Origin: Pseudomonas sp. AL03 | Lineage (GTDB): Bacteria; Pseudomonadota; Gammaproteobacteria; Pseudomonadales; Pseudomonadaceae | DNA: 64,000 nucleotides | Assembly (NCBI RefSeq): GCF_029960815.1 | Contig: NZ_JASBRE010000007.1 | Span: forward strand, 144,988-208,987 | Direction of reading: 5' to 3' | In this document: in pieces, positions 37,870 to 47,501 of the stretch | How positions within the stretch are numbered: position 1 is the first letter of the stretch | Layout: every line of letters starts with the position of its first letter | Notes under the pieces: model-generated | The model's database searches: none | Told to the model about the DNA's origin: nothing | Seen by the model: the letters and a program-made list of their open reading frames with translations, nothing else | Made by a program: the position numbers and the translations under genes

Positions 37870-39294
37870 ATGCGAACCAAACTCTTGATCAATGGCCAAC
37901 TGATCGACGGCGAAGGCCCCGCCCAACCCGTGTTCAACCCTGCACTGGGCAGCGTATTGGTGGAGATCAATGAAGCCAGCGAAGCTCAGGTCGATGCCGC
38001 CGTGCGGGCCGCCGACAGCGCCTTCGACAGCTGGTCGCAAACCACCCCGAAAGAACGCTCGCTGCTGCTGCTCAAACTCGCCGACGCCATCGAAGCCCAC
38101 GGCGAAGAGCTGGCCAAACTGGAATCGGACAACTGCGGCAAGCCCTACAGCGCCGCGTTGAACGACGAGATCCCGGCGATTGCCGACGTGTTCCGTTTCT
38201 TCGCCGGCGCCAGTCGTTGCATGAGCGGTTCGGCGGGCGGTGAATACCTGCACGGCCACACCTCGATGATCCGCCGCGACCCGGTCGGCGTGATCGCCTC
38301 CATCGCGCCGTGGAACTACCCGCTGATGATGGTCGCCTGGAAAATCGCCCCAGCCCTCGCGGCGGGTAATACCGTGGTGCTCAAGCCATCGGAACAAACC
38401 CCGCTAACCGCCCTGCGTCTGGCGCAACTGGCGTCGGATATTTTCCCGGCCGGCGTGCTTAACCTGGTGTTCGGCCGTGGTCCTACGGTCGGCAGCCCAC
38501 TGGTCACCCACCCGAAAGTGCGCATGGTCTCGTTGACCGGTTCGATCGCCACCGGTTCGAACATCATTTCCAGCACCGCTGACAGCGTCAAACGCATGCA
38601 CATGGAACTGGGCGGCAAGGCCCCGGTGATCATCTTCGACGACGCCGACATCGATGCTGCCGTGGAAGGCATTCGCACCTTCGGTTTCTACAACGCCGGC
38701 CAGGACTGCACCGCCGCCTGCCGCATCTACGCGCAGGAAGGCATCTACGACACATTCGTCGAGAAGCTCGGCGCGGCGGTCAGCAGCATCAAGTACGGTG
38801 TGCAGGATGATCCGTCGACCGAGCTCGGTCCGTTGATCACCGCGCAACACCGCGACCGCGTGGCCGGGTTTGTCGAGCGTGCCGTGGCGCAACCGCACAT
38901 CCGCTTGGTCACGGGCGGCAAGGCTGTTGAGGGCAATGGCTTCTTCTTCGAACCGACGGTGTTGGCCGACGCTCAGCAGGACGACGAGATTGTTCGTCGC
39001 GAAGTGTTCGGGCCGGTGGTGTCGGTGACCAAGTTCACCAATGAAGCGCAGGTGCTGGGCTGGGCCAACGATTCGGACTACGGCCTGGCGTCGTCGGTCT
39101 GGACCTCGGACGTGGGTCGCGCACATCGCTTGTCTGCACGCTTGCAGTACGGCTGCACCTGGGTAAATACGCACTTCATGCTGGTCAGCGAAATGCCGCA
39201 TGGCGGTCAGAAACTGTCCGGTTATGGCAAGGACATGTCCCTGTACGGGCTGGAGGACTACACCGTTGTTCGGCATGTGATGTTCAAGCACTAA
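37870..39294 (+). CDS. patD: Gamma-aminobutyraldehyde dehydrogenase (second copy)
   Basis: A 474-residue NAD-dependent aldehyde dehydrogenase, the length expected for PatD. Catalytic Cys280 is in GQDCTAACR and the base Glu in [10 protein letters not shown]. It is paralogous to the 496-residue enzyme at 31942, sharing nearly identical stretches such as [19 protein letters not shown] and [12 protein letters not shown]. It lies in the same place as patD in the E. coli ydcSTUV-patD order, so it is the better candidate for 4-aminobutyraldehyde to GABA. GAGGACAAGCC precedes ATG 37870. Confidence 0.9.
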   Translation: MRTKLLINGQLIDGEGPAQPVFNPALGSVLVEINEASEAQVDAAVRAADSAFDSWSQTTPKERSLLLLKLADAIEAHGEELAKLESDNCGKPYSAALNDEIPAIADVFRFFAGASRCMSGSAGGEYLHGHTSMIRRDPVGVIASIAPWNYPLMMVAWKIAPALAAGNTVVLKPSEQTPLTALRLAQLASDIFPAGVLNLVFGRGPTVGSPLVTHPKVRMVSLTGSIATGSNIISSTADSVKRMHMELGGKAPVIIFDDADIDAAVEGIRTFGFYNAGQDCTAACRIYAQEGIYDTFVEKLGAAVSSIKYGVQDDPSTELGPLITAQHRDRVAGFVERAVAQPHIRLVTGGKAVEGNGFFFEPTVLADAQQDDEIVRREVFGPVVSVTKFTNEAQVLGWANDSDYGLASSVWTSDVGRAHRLSARLQYGCTWVNTHFMLVSEMPHGGQKLSGYGKDMSLYGLEDYTVVRHVMFKH

Positions 39295-39393
39295 AAGCAT
39301 CGTCGGATCGCCGCACCGCCGCGATGGCCTCACCGCAACACAAAACAATAACCACCGATCCGGGCAGCGCCGTCATGACCCGGTCGGTTCAAA

Positions 39394-39603
39394 GTGGTGA
39401 TGGGCGTGGTAATGATTTCCTTTATCTCCTGCGTCATCAGCCTGCAAGCTGCGGCGAGTCGTCTGCTCTATTCCTACGCTCGAGATGAAAGGCTAGAAAC
39501 CGAGCGGCAAATTCACCCTCGGCGCCTGGGGCTGGGCAGTGAACATCGGTGCGCTGGTCTATTGGGTTGGGGCTGGTTTATATGTGGCTTGCCAAGCCGT
39601 ATG
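39394..39603 (+). pseudogene. Decayed amino-acid permease (APC family) remnant
   Basis: Two pieces of an APC-type permease lie in different frames. From 39394 one frame reads VMGVVMISFISCVISLQAAA then SRLLYSYARDERL. From about 39508 another reads GKFTLGAWGWAVNIGALVYW, then VGAGLYVACQAV and a stop at about 39603. In an intact permease roughly 60 residues would separate these segments, so an internal deletion plus frameshift has occurred, and the N- and C-terminal parts are also gone. It lies directly behind the patD-like gene and may have been the amine or GABA permease of that cluster. A fragment of a REP (GTCGGATCGCCGCACCGC) precedes it at about 39302. Confidence 0.65.
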
Positions 39604-40033
39604 ACCATGGGGCTGCGCCTGCAGGGAATGCTTGGAAGGTTAGTCGATAACGGTACTTGCCCTGCCCTGCCCGCAGCGATGCGGGCTGGGTTCGTGGTCA
39701 TGTTCTCTCCTACAGACGAGCCCTTCCTGAAAAGACACCGATTCCTACAGCATGCGGCGCCAACGTAGACTTGGCGCCGCGAGCGCCTGAACGATAGGCT
39801 TTACCTCGTCGCTGCCAAATCAGCGACCCGGGGTCGAAGCCGGAACACAATCAATATGGCGCAACCGCGCTCCTCTGAGTGGCGGCTCCCGATGCAGGCA
39901 CAGCGGCCGTTCACGATCGTGGGCACTTGCAGTTGAAGGTAGAGTGAAAAAATGAAAAAGGGGCAGACTTCACAGTCCGCCCCCTTTGGCTTGAATACAC
40001 CTGTTCAATCTCCCGCAAGAGCAATCCGCAGCC
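39604..40033. other. Gap without a recognisable gene
   Basis: This 430-bp stretch behind the permease remnant shows no convincing gene. It contains a 7-bp hairpin, GTCGCTG/CAGCGAC, at about 39809-39828. A terminator-like hairpin lies at 39956-39987 (AAGGGGCAGACT against AGTCCGCCCCCTT) with T-rich sequence on its minus-strand exit. Confidence 0.5.
39950..39990 (-). terminator. Terminator-like hairpin
   Basis: An imperfect GC-rich stem, AAAGGGGGCGGACTG on the minus strand pairing with CAGTCTGCCCCTTTTT across a short GAAGT-type loop, followed by CATTTTTTC. It points towards the permease remnant. The likely transcript would be the minus-strand 61-residue gene at 40248-40433, though that leaves a long untranslated tail. 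Confidence 0.5.
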
Positions 40034-40237
40034 ATGAGCAAACCGCGCATCACCAGCCAAAGCGTCACTGAAGTGATTTCAAGTGATAGCGCCTTTTCAG
40101 AAAAGTATCTGCAACAAACCATCGAGCTAAAAAATATCGCGGCTCGCCGCCAAGCAATCCACGAAGGCATCATCGACGCCGATGCTGGCAAACTGACCCG
40201 CCTGGCCACCGTAAAAGCCAAATGGCCTTCACGGTAA
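40034..40237 (+). CDS. Small antitoxin-like protein, partner toxin missing
   Basis: A 67-residue ORF (MSKPRITSQSVTEVISSDSA and onward). Its C-terminal half, AIHEGIIDADAGKLTRLATV followed by KAKW, has the look of ParD/RHH-type antitoxins that end in a D-A-G-x-x-x-x-x-x-V-x-x-[KR]-W pattern. The last codons overlap an out-of-frame ATG at 40222 that opens MAFTVTIL, as a ParE toxin would start, but that frame then departs from any toxin-like sequence and stops at 40326. It may be an orphan antitoxin or a remnant. The assignment is tentative. Confidence 0.45.
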   Translation: MSKPRITSQSVTEVISSDSAFSEKYLQQTIELKNIAARRQAIHEGIIDADAGKLTRLATVKAKWPSR

Positions 40238-40247
40238 CCATCCTCGG

Positions 40248-40433
40248 TCAAAACCGCGAAACACTCCTCATCGCATCCACCAAGTACCGCATCGCAATCT
40301 GGTCGCTTTCCGACAGCTCCCGATAGCGCTCTAACAATTTCATTTCGTCCGAACTCAGCCGACGCCTTCGCCGCCCGGTAGCCAGGCAGGGAAAGATTCC
40401 TAACAGTTCGGTGATGCCTTGTACTTTCGACAT
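40248..40433 (-). CDS. Small hypothetical protein, 61 residues
   Basis: MSKVQGITELLGIFPCLATG, then a basic stretch RRRRRL and a helical C-terminus SSDEMKLLERYRELSESDQI followed by AMRYLVDAMRSVSRF. ATG 40433 has AAGGACATCGTCC upstream, a good ribosome-binding site, and is preferred to an in-frame start at 40478. The basic patch plus helices would suit a nucleic-acid-binding or regulatory role, but I do not recognise the family. It converges on the antitoxin-like ORF with 10 bp between stops. Confidence 0.6.
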   Translation of the reverse strand: MSKVQGITELLGIFPCLATGRRRRRLSSDEMKLLERYRELSESDQIAMRYLVDAMRSVSRF

Positions 40434-40825
40434 GGACGATGTCCTTCTATACGTCAGAGAAAACTTCAAAAACCGCATCGCCCTTTCCTTTTCATTCGCC
40501 GCCGGCCTGAAGGGCAGAAACCGGTCATGAACACAGAATAGGAATTAAATCGGCGCTGAAAAGTGATTTTTAGAGTAATTAGTCAAAAAAAGCAGAAATG
40601 CCCTATAAATCAGAAAGTCCTGTCAGAAAACTAAACCGACATTTCTTGTTTCATTGCCACGAAGCCAAAGTGCTACCAATCATTTTTTCTCCGCAACCGA
40701 ACGGTTTAAGCTATTTGTTATCAGTGTAATGTCCGTTGCGTTTGGCCGAAGGCATGTCCGAACCTCCATTTTTGATCCAGCACGTGCCAGGAACGGCGCG
40801 GGATTGTTCACGACAGGTTGTACTT

Positions 40826-42451
40826 ATGCACCGCAGGAATTTGCTCAAAGCATCCATGGCCATCGCTGCCTACACCGGATTGTCAGCCAGCGGCCTGCTG
40901 GCTGCGCGGGCCTGGGCCGGTAACAGCGCGGCGGATGGCGAAGCTCAGGCGTTCGACTTTGAAACGCTGAAGATCCAGGCCAAGCAGCTCGCCGGCAATC
41001 GATATCAGGACACCAAGCAGGTGCTGCCGCCGACCTTGGCGACCATGACGCCGCAAAATTTCAACGCGATCCGCTACGACGGCAACCATTCGCTGTGGAA
41101 TGACCTCAACGGTCAGCTGGATGTGCAGTTCTTCCACGTTGGCATGGGTTTCAAGCAACCGGTGCGCATGTACAGCGTCGATCCCAAGACTCGTCAGGCG
41201 CGAGAGGTGCATTTCCGTCCGTCCCTGTTCAACTATGAAAAAACCACGGTCGACACCAAGCAGCTCACGGGCGATCTGGGGTTCTCCGGGTTCAAGTTGT
41301 TCAAGGCCCCGGAGCTGGACCAGCACGACGTGTTGTCATTCCTCGGCGCCAGCTATTTCCGTGCGGTAGATGCCTCGGGCCAGTACGGTCTGTCGGCTCG
41401 CGGTCTGGCGATTGATACGTATGCCAAGAAGCGTGAAGAATTCCCGGACTTCACCAAGTTCTGGTTTGAGACCCCGGACAAGGACAGCACCCGCTTCGTG
41501 GTGTACGCCCTGCTGGACTCGCCAAGCGCTACCGGTGCCTACCGTTTCGACATTGACTGTCAGGCCAGCCAGGTCGTCATGGGCATCGATGCCCACATCA
41601 ACGCGCGCACCGCCATCGAACAACTGGGCATCGCACCGATGACCAGCATGTTCAGCTGCGGCACCCATGAACGACGCATGTGCGACACGATTCACCCGCA
41701 GATCCACGACTCTGATCGCCTGGCCATGTGGCGCGGCAACGGTGAGTGGATCTGCCGCCCGCTGAACAACCCGGCCACCCTTCAATTCAATGCCTTCGCC
41801 GACACTGACCCGAAAGGTTTCGGCCTGGTGCAGACCGATCATGAGTTCGCCAGCTATCAGGACACCGTCGACTGGTACAGCAAGCGCCCGAGCCTGTGGG
41901 TAGAGCCTACGACCGCGTGGGGTGAAGGCTCTATCGATCTGATGGAAATTCCTACGACCGGCGAAACCCTCGATAACATCGTCGCGTTCTGGACCCCGAA
42001 AAAACCGGTCGCGGCCGGTGATTCACTGAACTACGGCTACAAGCTCTACTGGAGCGCTCTGCCGCCAGTGGGTACGCCGTTGGCGCGGGTCAACGCCACT
42101 CGTTCGGGCATGGGCGGCTTCATCGAAGGCTGGGCCCCCGGCGAGCATTACCCGGAGGTTTGGGCTCGACGGTTTGCCGTGGACTTCACGGGCGGCGGCC
42201 TGGACCGCTTGCCGGAAGGTGCGGGGATCGAGCCGGTGGTCACCTGCTCGAATGGGCAGGTGAAGGACTTTAACGTGCTGGTGCTGGATGACATCAAGGG
42301 ATACCGCATTACTTTTGACTGGTTCCCGACCAATGACAGCGTGGAGCCAGTGGAACTGCGGTTGTTCATTCGCACCCACGACCGGACGTTGAGTGAAACC
42401 TGGTTGTACCAGTACTTCCCACCGGCACCGGATAAGCGCAAGTACACCTGA
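40826..42451 (+). CDS. opgD: Periplasmic glucan biosynthesis protein D
   Basis: A 541-residue OpgD/MdoD-type protein that shapes osmoregulated periplasmic glucans. The N-terminus is a twin-arginine signal ([19 protein letters not shown]), so it is exported folded by Tat. The body is the MdoG-like domain: [75 protein letters not shown] and [14 protein letters not shown] 40826 is preferred to the in-frame start at 40736, since it places the RR motif at residues 3-4. It ends at a strong terminator. A promoter must lie in the gap before it. Confidence 0.94.
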   Translation: MHRRNLLKASMAIAAYTGLSASGLLAARAWAGNSAADGEAQAFDFETLKIQAKQLAGNRYQDTKQVLPPTLATMTPQNFNAIRYDGNHSLWNDLNGQLDVQFFHVGMGFKQPVRMYSVDPKTRQAREVHFRPSLFNYEKTTVDTKQLTGDLGFSGFKLFKAPELDQHDVLSFLGASYFRAVDASGQYGLSARGLAIDTYAKKREEFPDFTKFWFETPDKDSTRFVVYALLDSPSATGAYRFDIDCQASQVVMGIDAHINARTAIEQLGIAPMTSMFSCGTHERRMCDTIHPQIHDSDRLAMWRGNGEWICRPLNNPATLQFNAFADTDPKGFGLVQTDHEFASYQDTVDWYSKRPSLWVEPTTAWGEGSIDLMEIPTTGETLDNIVAFWTPKKPVAAGDSLNYGYKLYWSALPPVGTPLARVNATRSGMGGFIEGWAPGEHYPEVWARRFAVDFTGGGLDRLPEGAGIEPVVTCSNGQVKDFNVLVLDDIKGYRITFDWFPTNDSVEPVELRLFIRTHDRTLSETWLYQYFPPAPDKRKYT

Positions 42452-42466
42452 TAGCTGTAGAAACGC

Positions 42467-42498
42467 AAAAGCCCCGGTCAAATCGACCGGGGCTTTTT
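42467..42498. terminator. Bidirectional intrinsic terminator
   Basis: AAAAGCCCCGGTC (42467-42479) pairs with GACCGGGGCTTTT (42485-42497), with A and T runs on the two sides. It lies between the convergent ends of opgD and the Old Yellow Enzyme gene and can serve both. Confidence 0.92.
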
Positions 42499-42514
42499 GG
42501 TTTTACAGCGTCAA

Positions 42515-43621
42515 TCAGTCGCGTAAATCCGACTCGTGAATCGGCTGGTCACGATGGGTTGCCCGCTGATACTGCGCCGGCCAGATGGCCTTGCGCCCAC
42601 CGAGGTCATCATCGGCATGCAGCGGCCAGTACGGATCTCGTAACAACTCACGAGCCAGGAAGATGATGTCAGCCTGGCAGGTACGCAGAATGTGCTCGGC
42701 CTGCGCCGGTTCGGTAATCATCCCTACAGTGCCTGTAGCAATGCCTGACTCCTTGCGCACACGTTCGGCGAAGCGGGTCTGATAACCGGGACCTGTAGGA
42801 ATCTCGGCGTTGGCCGCGGTACCACCCGACGAGACGTCAATCAGGTCCACACCCAACGCTTTGAGGCGTCGCGCCAGCTCCACGGTTTCATCCGGGTTCC
42901 AGCCGTCTTCCACCCAATCGGTGGCCGACACCCGAACGAACAGCGGTAGTTCTTCAGGCCACACCGCACGCACCGCTTCGGTGACTTGTAGAACCAGCCG
43001 GATTCGATTCTCGAACGAACCACCGTATTGATCGCGCCGCTGGTTGCTCAGGGGCGAAAGAAACTGATGCAACAGATAACCGTGGGCGGCGTGAATTTCG
43101 ACCACTTTGAAACCGGCGGTCAGTGCTCGCTTGGCCGAAGCGACAAAGGCCTGAATGACCTCAGCGATCTCGCCTTCATCGAGCTGTGTGGGGTGTGTGT
43201 GCTGCGGGTCGAAAGCAATCGGCGAAGGGCCCACCGGAACCCAGCCACCGTCTTCGGGTTTGACGCTGCCATGTTTGCCAATCCACGGCCGATGGGTGCT
43301 GGCCTTACGCCCAGCGTGAGCCAATTGAATGCCGGCCACAGCGCCTTGAGCCGCAATGAAGCGCGTGATGCGTTGCAAAGGTTCGATCTGTTCATCGTTC
43401 CACAGGCCGAGGTCTTCGGCGGTGATGCGTCCGTCGGCGGTCACCGCCGTGGCTTCGGTAAACACCAGGCCGGCCCCGCCGACAGCGCGGCTGCCGAGGT
43501 GGACCAGGTGCCAGTCATTGGCCAGTCCATCGACGCTGGAGTACTGGCACATCGGCGACACCGCAATGCGGTTGAGCAGGGTCAATTGGCGAAGGGTATA
43601 GGGTTCAAGCAGCAGACTCAT
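42515..43621 (-). CDS. NADH:flavin oxidoreductase, Old Yellow Enzyme family (XenA/YqjM-like)
   Basis: A 368-residue FMN-dependent ene-reductase. Segments match the YqjM/XenA class: NRIAVSPMCQYSSVDGLAND with the redox-tuning Cys24, QLAHAGRKAS with the substrate-binding His-Ala-Gly, VVEIHAAHGYLLHQFLSPLS, NQRRDQYGGSFENR, and GTVGMITEPAQAEHIL in the phosphate-binding region. It would reduce activated C=C bonds with NAD(P)H. GAGAGGTGCCCC precedes ATG 43621. It lies ahead of recJ, as in P. aeruginosa from memory. The physiological substrate is not known. Confidence 0.92.
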   Translation of the reverse strand: MSLLLEPYTLRQLTLLNRIAVSPMCQYSSVDGLANDWHLVHLGSRAVGGAGLVFTEATAVTADGRITAEDLGLWNDEQIEPLQRITRFIAAQGAVAGIQLAHAGRKASTHRPWIGKHGSVKPEDGGWVPVGPSPIAFDPQHTHPTQLDEGEIAEVIQAFVASAKRALTAGFKVVEIHAAHGYLLHQFLSPLSNQRRDQYGGSFENRIRLVLQVTEAVRAVWPEELPLFVRVSATDWVEDGWNPDETVELARRLKALGVDLIDVSSGGTAANAEIPTGPGYQTRFAERVRKESGIATGTVGMITEPAQAEHILRTCQADIIFLARELLRDPYWPLHADDDLGGRKAIWPAQYQRATHRDQPIHESDLRD

Positions 43622-43835
43622 GGGGCACCTCTCGAATCAGTGGGCAGGCTCCAGGGTTCTGTTTGAAAAGTCGACGAGTGACAGGAAAAAGGTGCAGCAC
43701 CCGCCCCCGCGGGCAAAAATTCGACAAGACGTCACAAGGATAATCAAGCAGTGCTTAGAGCCTAGTCGACATCGGGGGATGAGGGAGGGTTCCGGGGATA
43801 TTTGGCGTGAGGGAGATCGCCTGCTCGCGAAGGGT

Positions 43836-45545
43836 TCAACGCGGTTCGATGTGGGCAATCATCAACTGCACCGTCTCGTTGCCACGGAACTCGTTAAGGT
43901 CGAGTTTGTAGGCCAATTCCACCCACTTGATGGTCGGATTCGGCCAGATGTCGCGGTCGATTCCGAAGGCAATGCCATCCAGCTTCACCGAGCCGCATTC
44001 GCTTTTCAGCACCACTTTGAGGTGTCGCTCGCCGACGACGCGCTGCTCGACCAACTGGAACACCCCATGAAACAGCGGCTCAGGGAAGTGCTGCCCCCAA
44101 GGACCGGCATGGCGCAGGGCGCGAGCCAGTTCCAGGTGGAATTCCTCGACCGCCAGGGTGCCGTCCGTCAGCAGGCGCCCGGTCAGGTCTTCTTCACGCA
44201 ATTGCCTACGCACTTCAGCGTCAAAGGCTTCGGCGAACAACGGAAAATTCGCTTCCGGCAACGTCAGGCCGGCTGCCATCGCATGGCCGCCGTATTTGCT
44301 GATCAGATTCGGATGCTGCGCCGCCACCACGCTCAACGCGTCGCGAATATGAAAACCCTGAACCGAACGCCCCGAGCCCTTGAGCAAGCCATCGCCCGCA
44401 TCGGCAAAGGCAATGGTCGGACGGAAATAGCGATCTTTCATACGCGATGCAAGGATTCCGATGACACCCTGGTGCCACTCGGGATCGAACAGGCACAAGC
44501 CGAACGGCATCGACTCGACCGGCAAATCTTTCAGTTGAGCCAGCGCTTCACGCTGCATGCCCTGCTCGATGGATTTGCGGTCCTGGTTCATGCCGTCGAG
44601 CTGAACCGCCATTTCACGCGCCAGACCGGCGTCTTCCGTGAGCAGGCATTCGATGCCCAAGCTCATGTCATCCAGCCTTCCTGCCGCATTCAGGCGTGGG
44701 CCGACAATGAAACCCAGATCAGTGGAGGTGATGCGCGCAGAGTCACGCTTGGCCACCTCAAGGATTGCCTTGATGCCTGGCCGAGCACGCCCGGCGCGAA
44801 TCCGTTCCAGGCCTTGGTGCACCAGAATCCGGTTGTTGGCATCCAGCGGCACCACGTCGGCGACGCTGCCCAGCGCCACCAGGTCCAGCAACTCGCCGAT
44901 GTTTGGCTGCGGCTTGCTCTCGTACCAGCCGAGGCTGCGCAAGCGCGCGCGCAGGGCCATCAACACGTAAAAAATTACCCCGACGCCGGCCAGTGCCTTG
45001 CTCGGAAACTCGCAACCTGGCTGGTTCGGATTGACGATGGCATCGGCCAGTGGCAGTTCATCGCCGGGCAAGTGGTGATCGGTGACCAGGACGTTCAGCC
45101 CGGCCTTTTTCGCCGCCGCCACGCCTTCAACGCTGGAAATACCGTTATCCACGGTAATGAGCAACTGCGGATCGCGGGTCAAAGCCACTTCAACGATTTC
45201 CGGCGTCAGGCCGTAGCCGTACTCAAAACGGTTCGGTACCAGATAGTCGACGTGAGCCGCACCCAGCAGACGCAAGCCCAGCATGCCCACTGTACTGGCC
45301 GTCGCGCCATCGGCGTCGAAGTCACCGACGATCAGAATCCGCTGACGCTGCTCCAGCGCCGTCACCAGCAAATCCACCGCCGCATCGATACCTTTGAGCC
45401 GCTGGAACGGGATCAGCCGCGTCAGGCTCTTGTCCAGTTCAGCCTCGGACAGCACGCCCCGCGCCGCGTACAGACGGGTCAGCAGCGGCGGCAGATCACC
45501 GAGGAATGGCAGAGTGTCGGGCAACAGGCGAGGTTCGATGCGCAT
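43836..45545 (-). CDS. recJ: Single-stranded-DNA-specific exonuclease RecJ
   Basis: A 569-residue 5'-3' exonuclease of DNA repair and recombination. The DHH-family phosphoesterase core is intact: LIVGDFDADGATASTVGML with the metal-binding Asp residues, VTDHHLPGDELP with the DHH motif, and NPNQPGCEFP. The DHHA1 domain follows with GVIGILASRMKDRYFRPTIA and GSGRSVQGFHIRDAL. A C-terminal OB-like region ends near the stop at 43836. It is followed on the minus strand by a 214-bp gap without a gene and then the Old Yellow Enzyme gene. Confidence 0.96.
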   Translation of the reverse strand: MRIEPRLLPDTLPFLGDLPPLLTRLYAARGVLSEAELDKSLTRLIPFQRLKGIDAAVDLLVTALEQRQRILIVGDFDADGATASTVGMLGLRLLGAAHVDYLVPNRFEYGYGLTPEIVEVALTRDPQLLITVDNGISSVEGVAAAKKAGLNVLVTDHHLPGDELPLADAIVNPNQPGCEFPSKALAGVGVIFYVLMALRARLRSLGWYESKPQPNIGELLDLVALGSVADVVPLDANNRILVHQGLERIRAGRARPGIKAILEVAKRDSARITSTDLGFIVGPRLNAAGRLDDMSLGIECLLTEDAGLAREMAVQLDGMNQDRKSIEQGMQREALAQLKDLPVESMPFGLCLFDPEWHQGVIGILASRMKDRYFRPTIAFADAGDGLLKGSGRSVQGFHIRDALSVVAAQHPNLISKYGGHAMAAGLTLPEANFPLFAEAFDAEVRRQLREEDLTGRLLTDGTLAVEEFHLELARALRHAGPWGQHFPEPLFHGVFQLVEQRVVGERHLKVVLKSECGSVKLDGIAFGIDRDIWPNPTIKWVELAYKLDLNEFRGNETVQLMIAHIEPR

Positions 45546-45611
45546 GGGGTGACAGGTGCTTCTCTTGAATACGTAGGATAAAACCGGATGACGCAGGTTA
45601 GCGGCGAATAA

Positions 45612-46154
45612 TTAGCCGCGTTCGCCGCTCAACCACTGCAACTGGACTTCATGTTGACCACGGTCGTCGGTGACGAAAATCGTCCCTTCGCTGATCATCA
45701 CGTCCCACTTGATAACGCGGGGCATGTCTTTGGCCAAGGTTTCCAGCACTTCCTGAGGCACGGCCGCGATGTGTACGTTTTTCAGGTTTTTGATCGCCGG
45801 GATCACTTTGGTTTCCCAGACGCGCAGGCTGCCGTAGGCCAGCAGGCTGGTGCGCTCGGTGCGACGCGAGCACCACGTTAGGCGATCGGCGTCTGGCTGG
45901 CCGACTTCGATCCAGTGCAGAACTCGATCGTCCAGGCTCTTTTCCCACAGGGCAGGTTCGTCCACGTCTGACAGACCCCGACCGAACGACAGCTGCTCGT
46001 TGTACCAGAAGGCGTAGGCCAGCAGCCGCACGGTCATGCGCTCTTCGGTTTCCGAAGGGTGACGAGCGATGGTTTGCTTCACGCTCTCGTACACGTTGCG
46101 GTCGAGGTCGGTAAGGTTCAGTTCAAACTTGTAGGTCGTGGACGGCTGGGCCAT
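45612..46154 (-). CDS. yaeQ: YaeQ family protein
   Basis: A 180-residue YaeQ protein. The family has a PD-(D/E)XK nuclease-like fold and was once proposed to substitute for RfaH; the true role is unsettled. Typical stretches are YKFELNLTDLDRNVYESVKQ, ERMTVRLLAYAFWY, FGRGLSDVDEPALWEKSLD and WIEVGQPDADRL. ATG 46154 (MAQPSTTYKF) is the conserved start; the longer frame to 46283 adds 43 unrelated-looking residues reaching into the promoter of the divergent CoA-transferase gene. It lies 66 nt upstream of recJ. Confidence 0.93.
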   Translation of the reverse strand: MAQPSTTYKFELNLTDLDRNVYESVKQTIARHPSETEERMTVRLLAYAFWYNEQLSFGRGLSDVDEPALWEKSLDDRVLHWIEVGQPDADRLTWCSRRTERTSLLAYGSLRVWETKVIPAIKNLKNVHIAAVPQEVLETLAKDMPRVIKWDVMISEGTIFVTDDRGQHEVQLQWLSGERG

Positions 46155-46301
46155 GAACGGGCTTCTTGATACGGGGAAAGGCGGCAAGTCTAACCGATGC
46201 GGTAGGCAATCCACGAATGGAAGGCGATCAACCTTGGTCGTCTGACGTTCGGCTATGTTAAAACGCTGTATTCGCTCAGCCACTGTCCTACAGGATTCAG
46301 C

Positions 46302-47501
46302 ATGCCGCTCACCGGAAAACCGCTCTCAGGTCTGAAAGTCATTGAATTGGGCACGTTGATCGCCGGGCCGTTTGCCTCGAGGATTTGCGGCGAGTTCGGT
46401 GCCGAAGTGATCAAAATCGAGTCCCCCGATGGCGGCGATCCACTGCGCAAATGGCGCAAGTTGTATGAAGGCACTTCGCTGTGGTGGTTCGTTCAGGCGC
46501 GCAACAAGAAGTCCCTGACGCTGAACCTGAAACACCCCGACGGCCTGGCCATTCTGAAAAAACTGCTCAGCGAAGCGGACATCCTGATAGAGAATTTTCG
46601 CCCGGGCGTGTTGGAAAAACTCGGTCTGGGCTGGGAAGTCTTGCACGCACTGAACCCGAAACTGGTAATGGTGCGTCTCTCGGGCTTCGGTCAGACCGGG
46701 CCGATGAAGGATCAGCCAGGCTTTGGTGCCGTCGGTGAATCAATGGGAGGTCTGCGCTACATCACCGGCTTCGAAGACCGACCACCGGTGCGCACCGGAA
46801 TTTCCATCGGCGATTCCATTGCCGCGCTTTGGGGCGTGATTGGCGCACTGATGGCTCTGCGTCATCGCGAAGTCAACGGCGGCCAGGGCCAAGTGGTGGA
46901 TGTGGCGCTATATGAAGCGATCTTCGCCATGATGGAAAGCATGGTCCCCGAGTTCGACGTGTTCGGTTTCATCCGCGAGCGCAGCGGCAACATCATGCCG
47001 GGCATCACACCCTCCTCGATCCACACCAGTGCCGACGGCAAGCATGTGCAGATCGGCGCCAATGGCGACGCGATCTTCAAACGCTTCATGCTGATCATCG
47101 GTCGCGATGACCTGGCCAACGACCCTGCGTTGGCGAGCAACGACGGACGCGATAGCCGTCGCGACGAGATTTATGGGGTGATTGATCGCTGGGCCAGCTC
47201 ACTGCCGCTGGACGCCATCATCGAGCAGTTGAATCAGGCCGACGTACCGGTCAGTCGGATCTTCAGCGCTGAAGACATGTTCAATGATCCACAGTACCTG
47301 GCCCGGGAAATGTTCCTGAAAGCCAAGTTGCCGGACGGTAAAGATTTCAAGATGCCGGGAATAGTGCCGAAACTCTCTGAGACACCCGGCACTTCAGAGT
47401 GGGTCGGACCGCAGTTGGGCGAACACAATGCGCAGGTACTCAACGATCTTGGTTACGACAAGGAGCAGATCGCAAAGCTGCGTGAAGCCGGGGCGATCTA
47501 A
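46302..47501 (+). CDS. CaiB/BaiF family CoA-transferase
   Basis: A 399-residue class III CoA-transferase. Features are KVIELGTLIAGPFASRICGE, the GGDPLRKWR segment, NKKSLTLNLKHPDG, ENFRPGVLEKLGLGW, PKLVMVRLSGFGQTGP and a catalytic Asp expected near GISIGDSIAALWG. It would move CoA between carboxylic acids, but the acids are not evident and no partner dehydrogenase is adjacent. AGGATTCAGC precedes the ATG. It is divergent from yaeQ, and the next gene overlaps or abuts its end. Confidence 0.9.
   Translation: MPLTGKPLSGLKVIELGTLIAGPFASRICGEFGAEVIKIESPDGGDPLRKWRKLYEGTSLWWFVQARNKKSLTLNLKHPDGLAILKKLLSEADILIENFRPGVLEKLGLGWEVLHALNPKLVMVRLSGFGQTGPMKDQPGFGAVGESMGGLRYITGFEDRPPVRTGISIGDSIAALWGVIGALMALRHREVNGGQGQVVDVALYEAIFAMMESMVPEFDVFGFIRERSGNIMPGITPSSIHTSADGKHVQIGANGDAIFKRFMLIIGRDDLANDPALASNDGRDSRRDEIYGVIDRWASSLPLDAIIEQLNQADVPVSRIFSAEDMFNDPQYLAREMFLKAKLPDGKDFKMPGIVPKLSETPGTSEWVGPQLGEHNAQVLNDLGYDKEQIAKLREAGAI

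Noticed and set aside
39970..40251. 93-codon minus-strand frame opposite the antitoxin-like ORF
   Set aside because: It ends within the terminator-like hairpin and has no start signal; the plus-strand ORF is the more protein-like choice.
43620..45581. 653-codon plus-strand frame opposite recJ
   Set aside because: Antisense of recJ with no recognisable domain or start signals.
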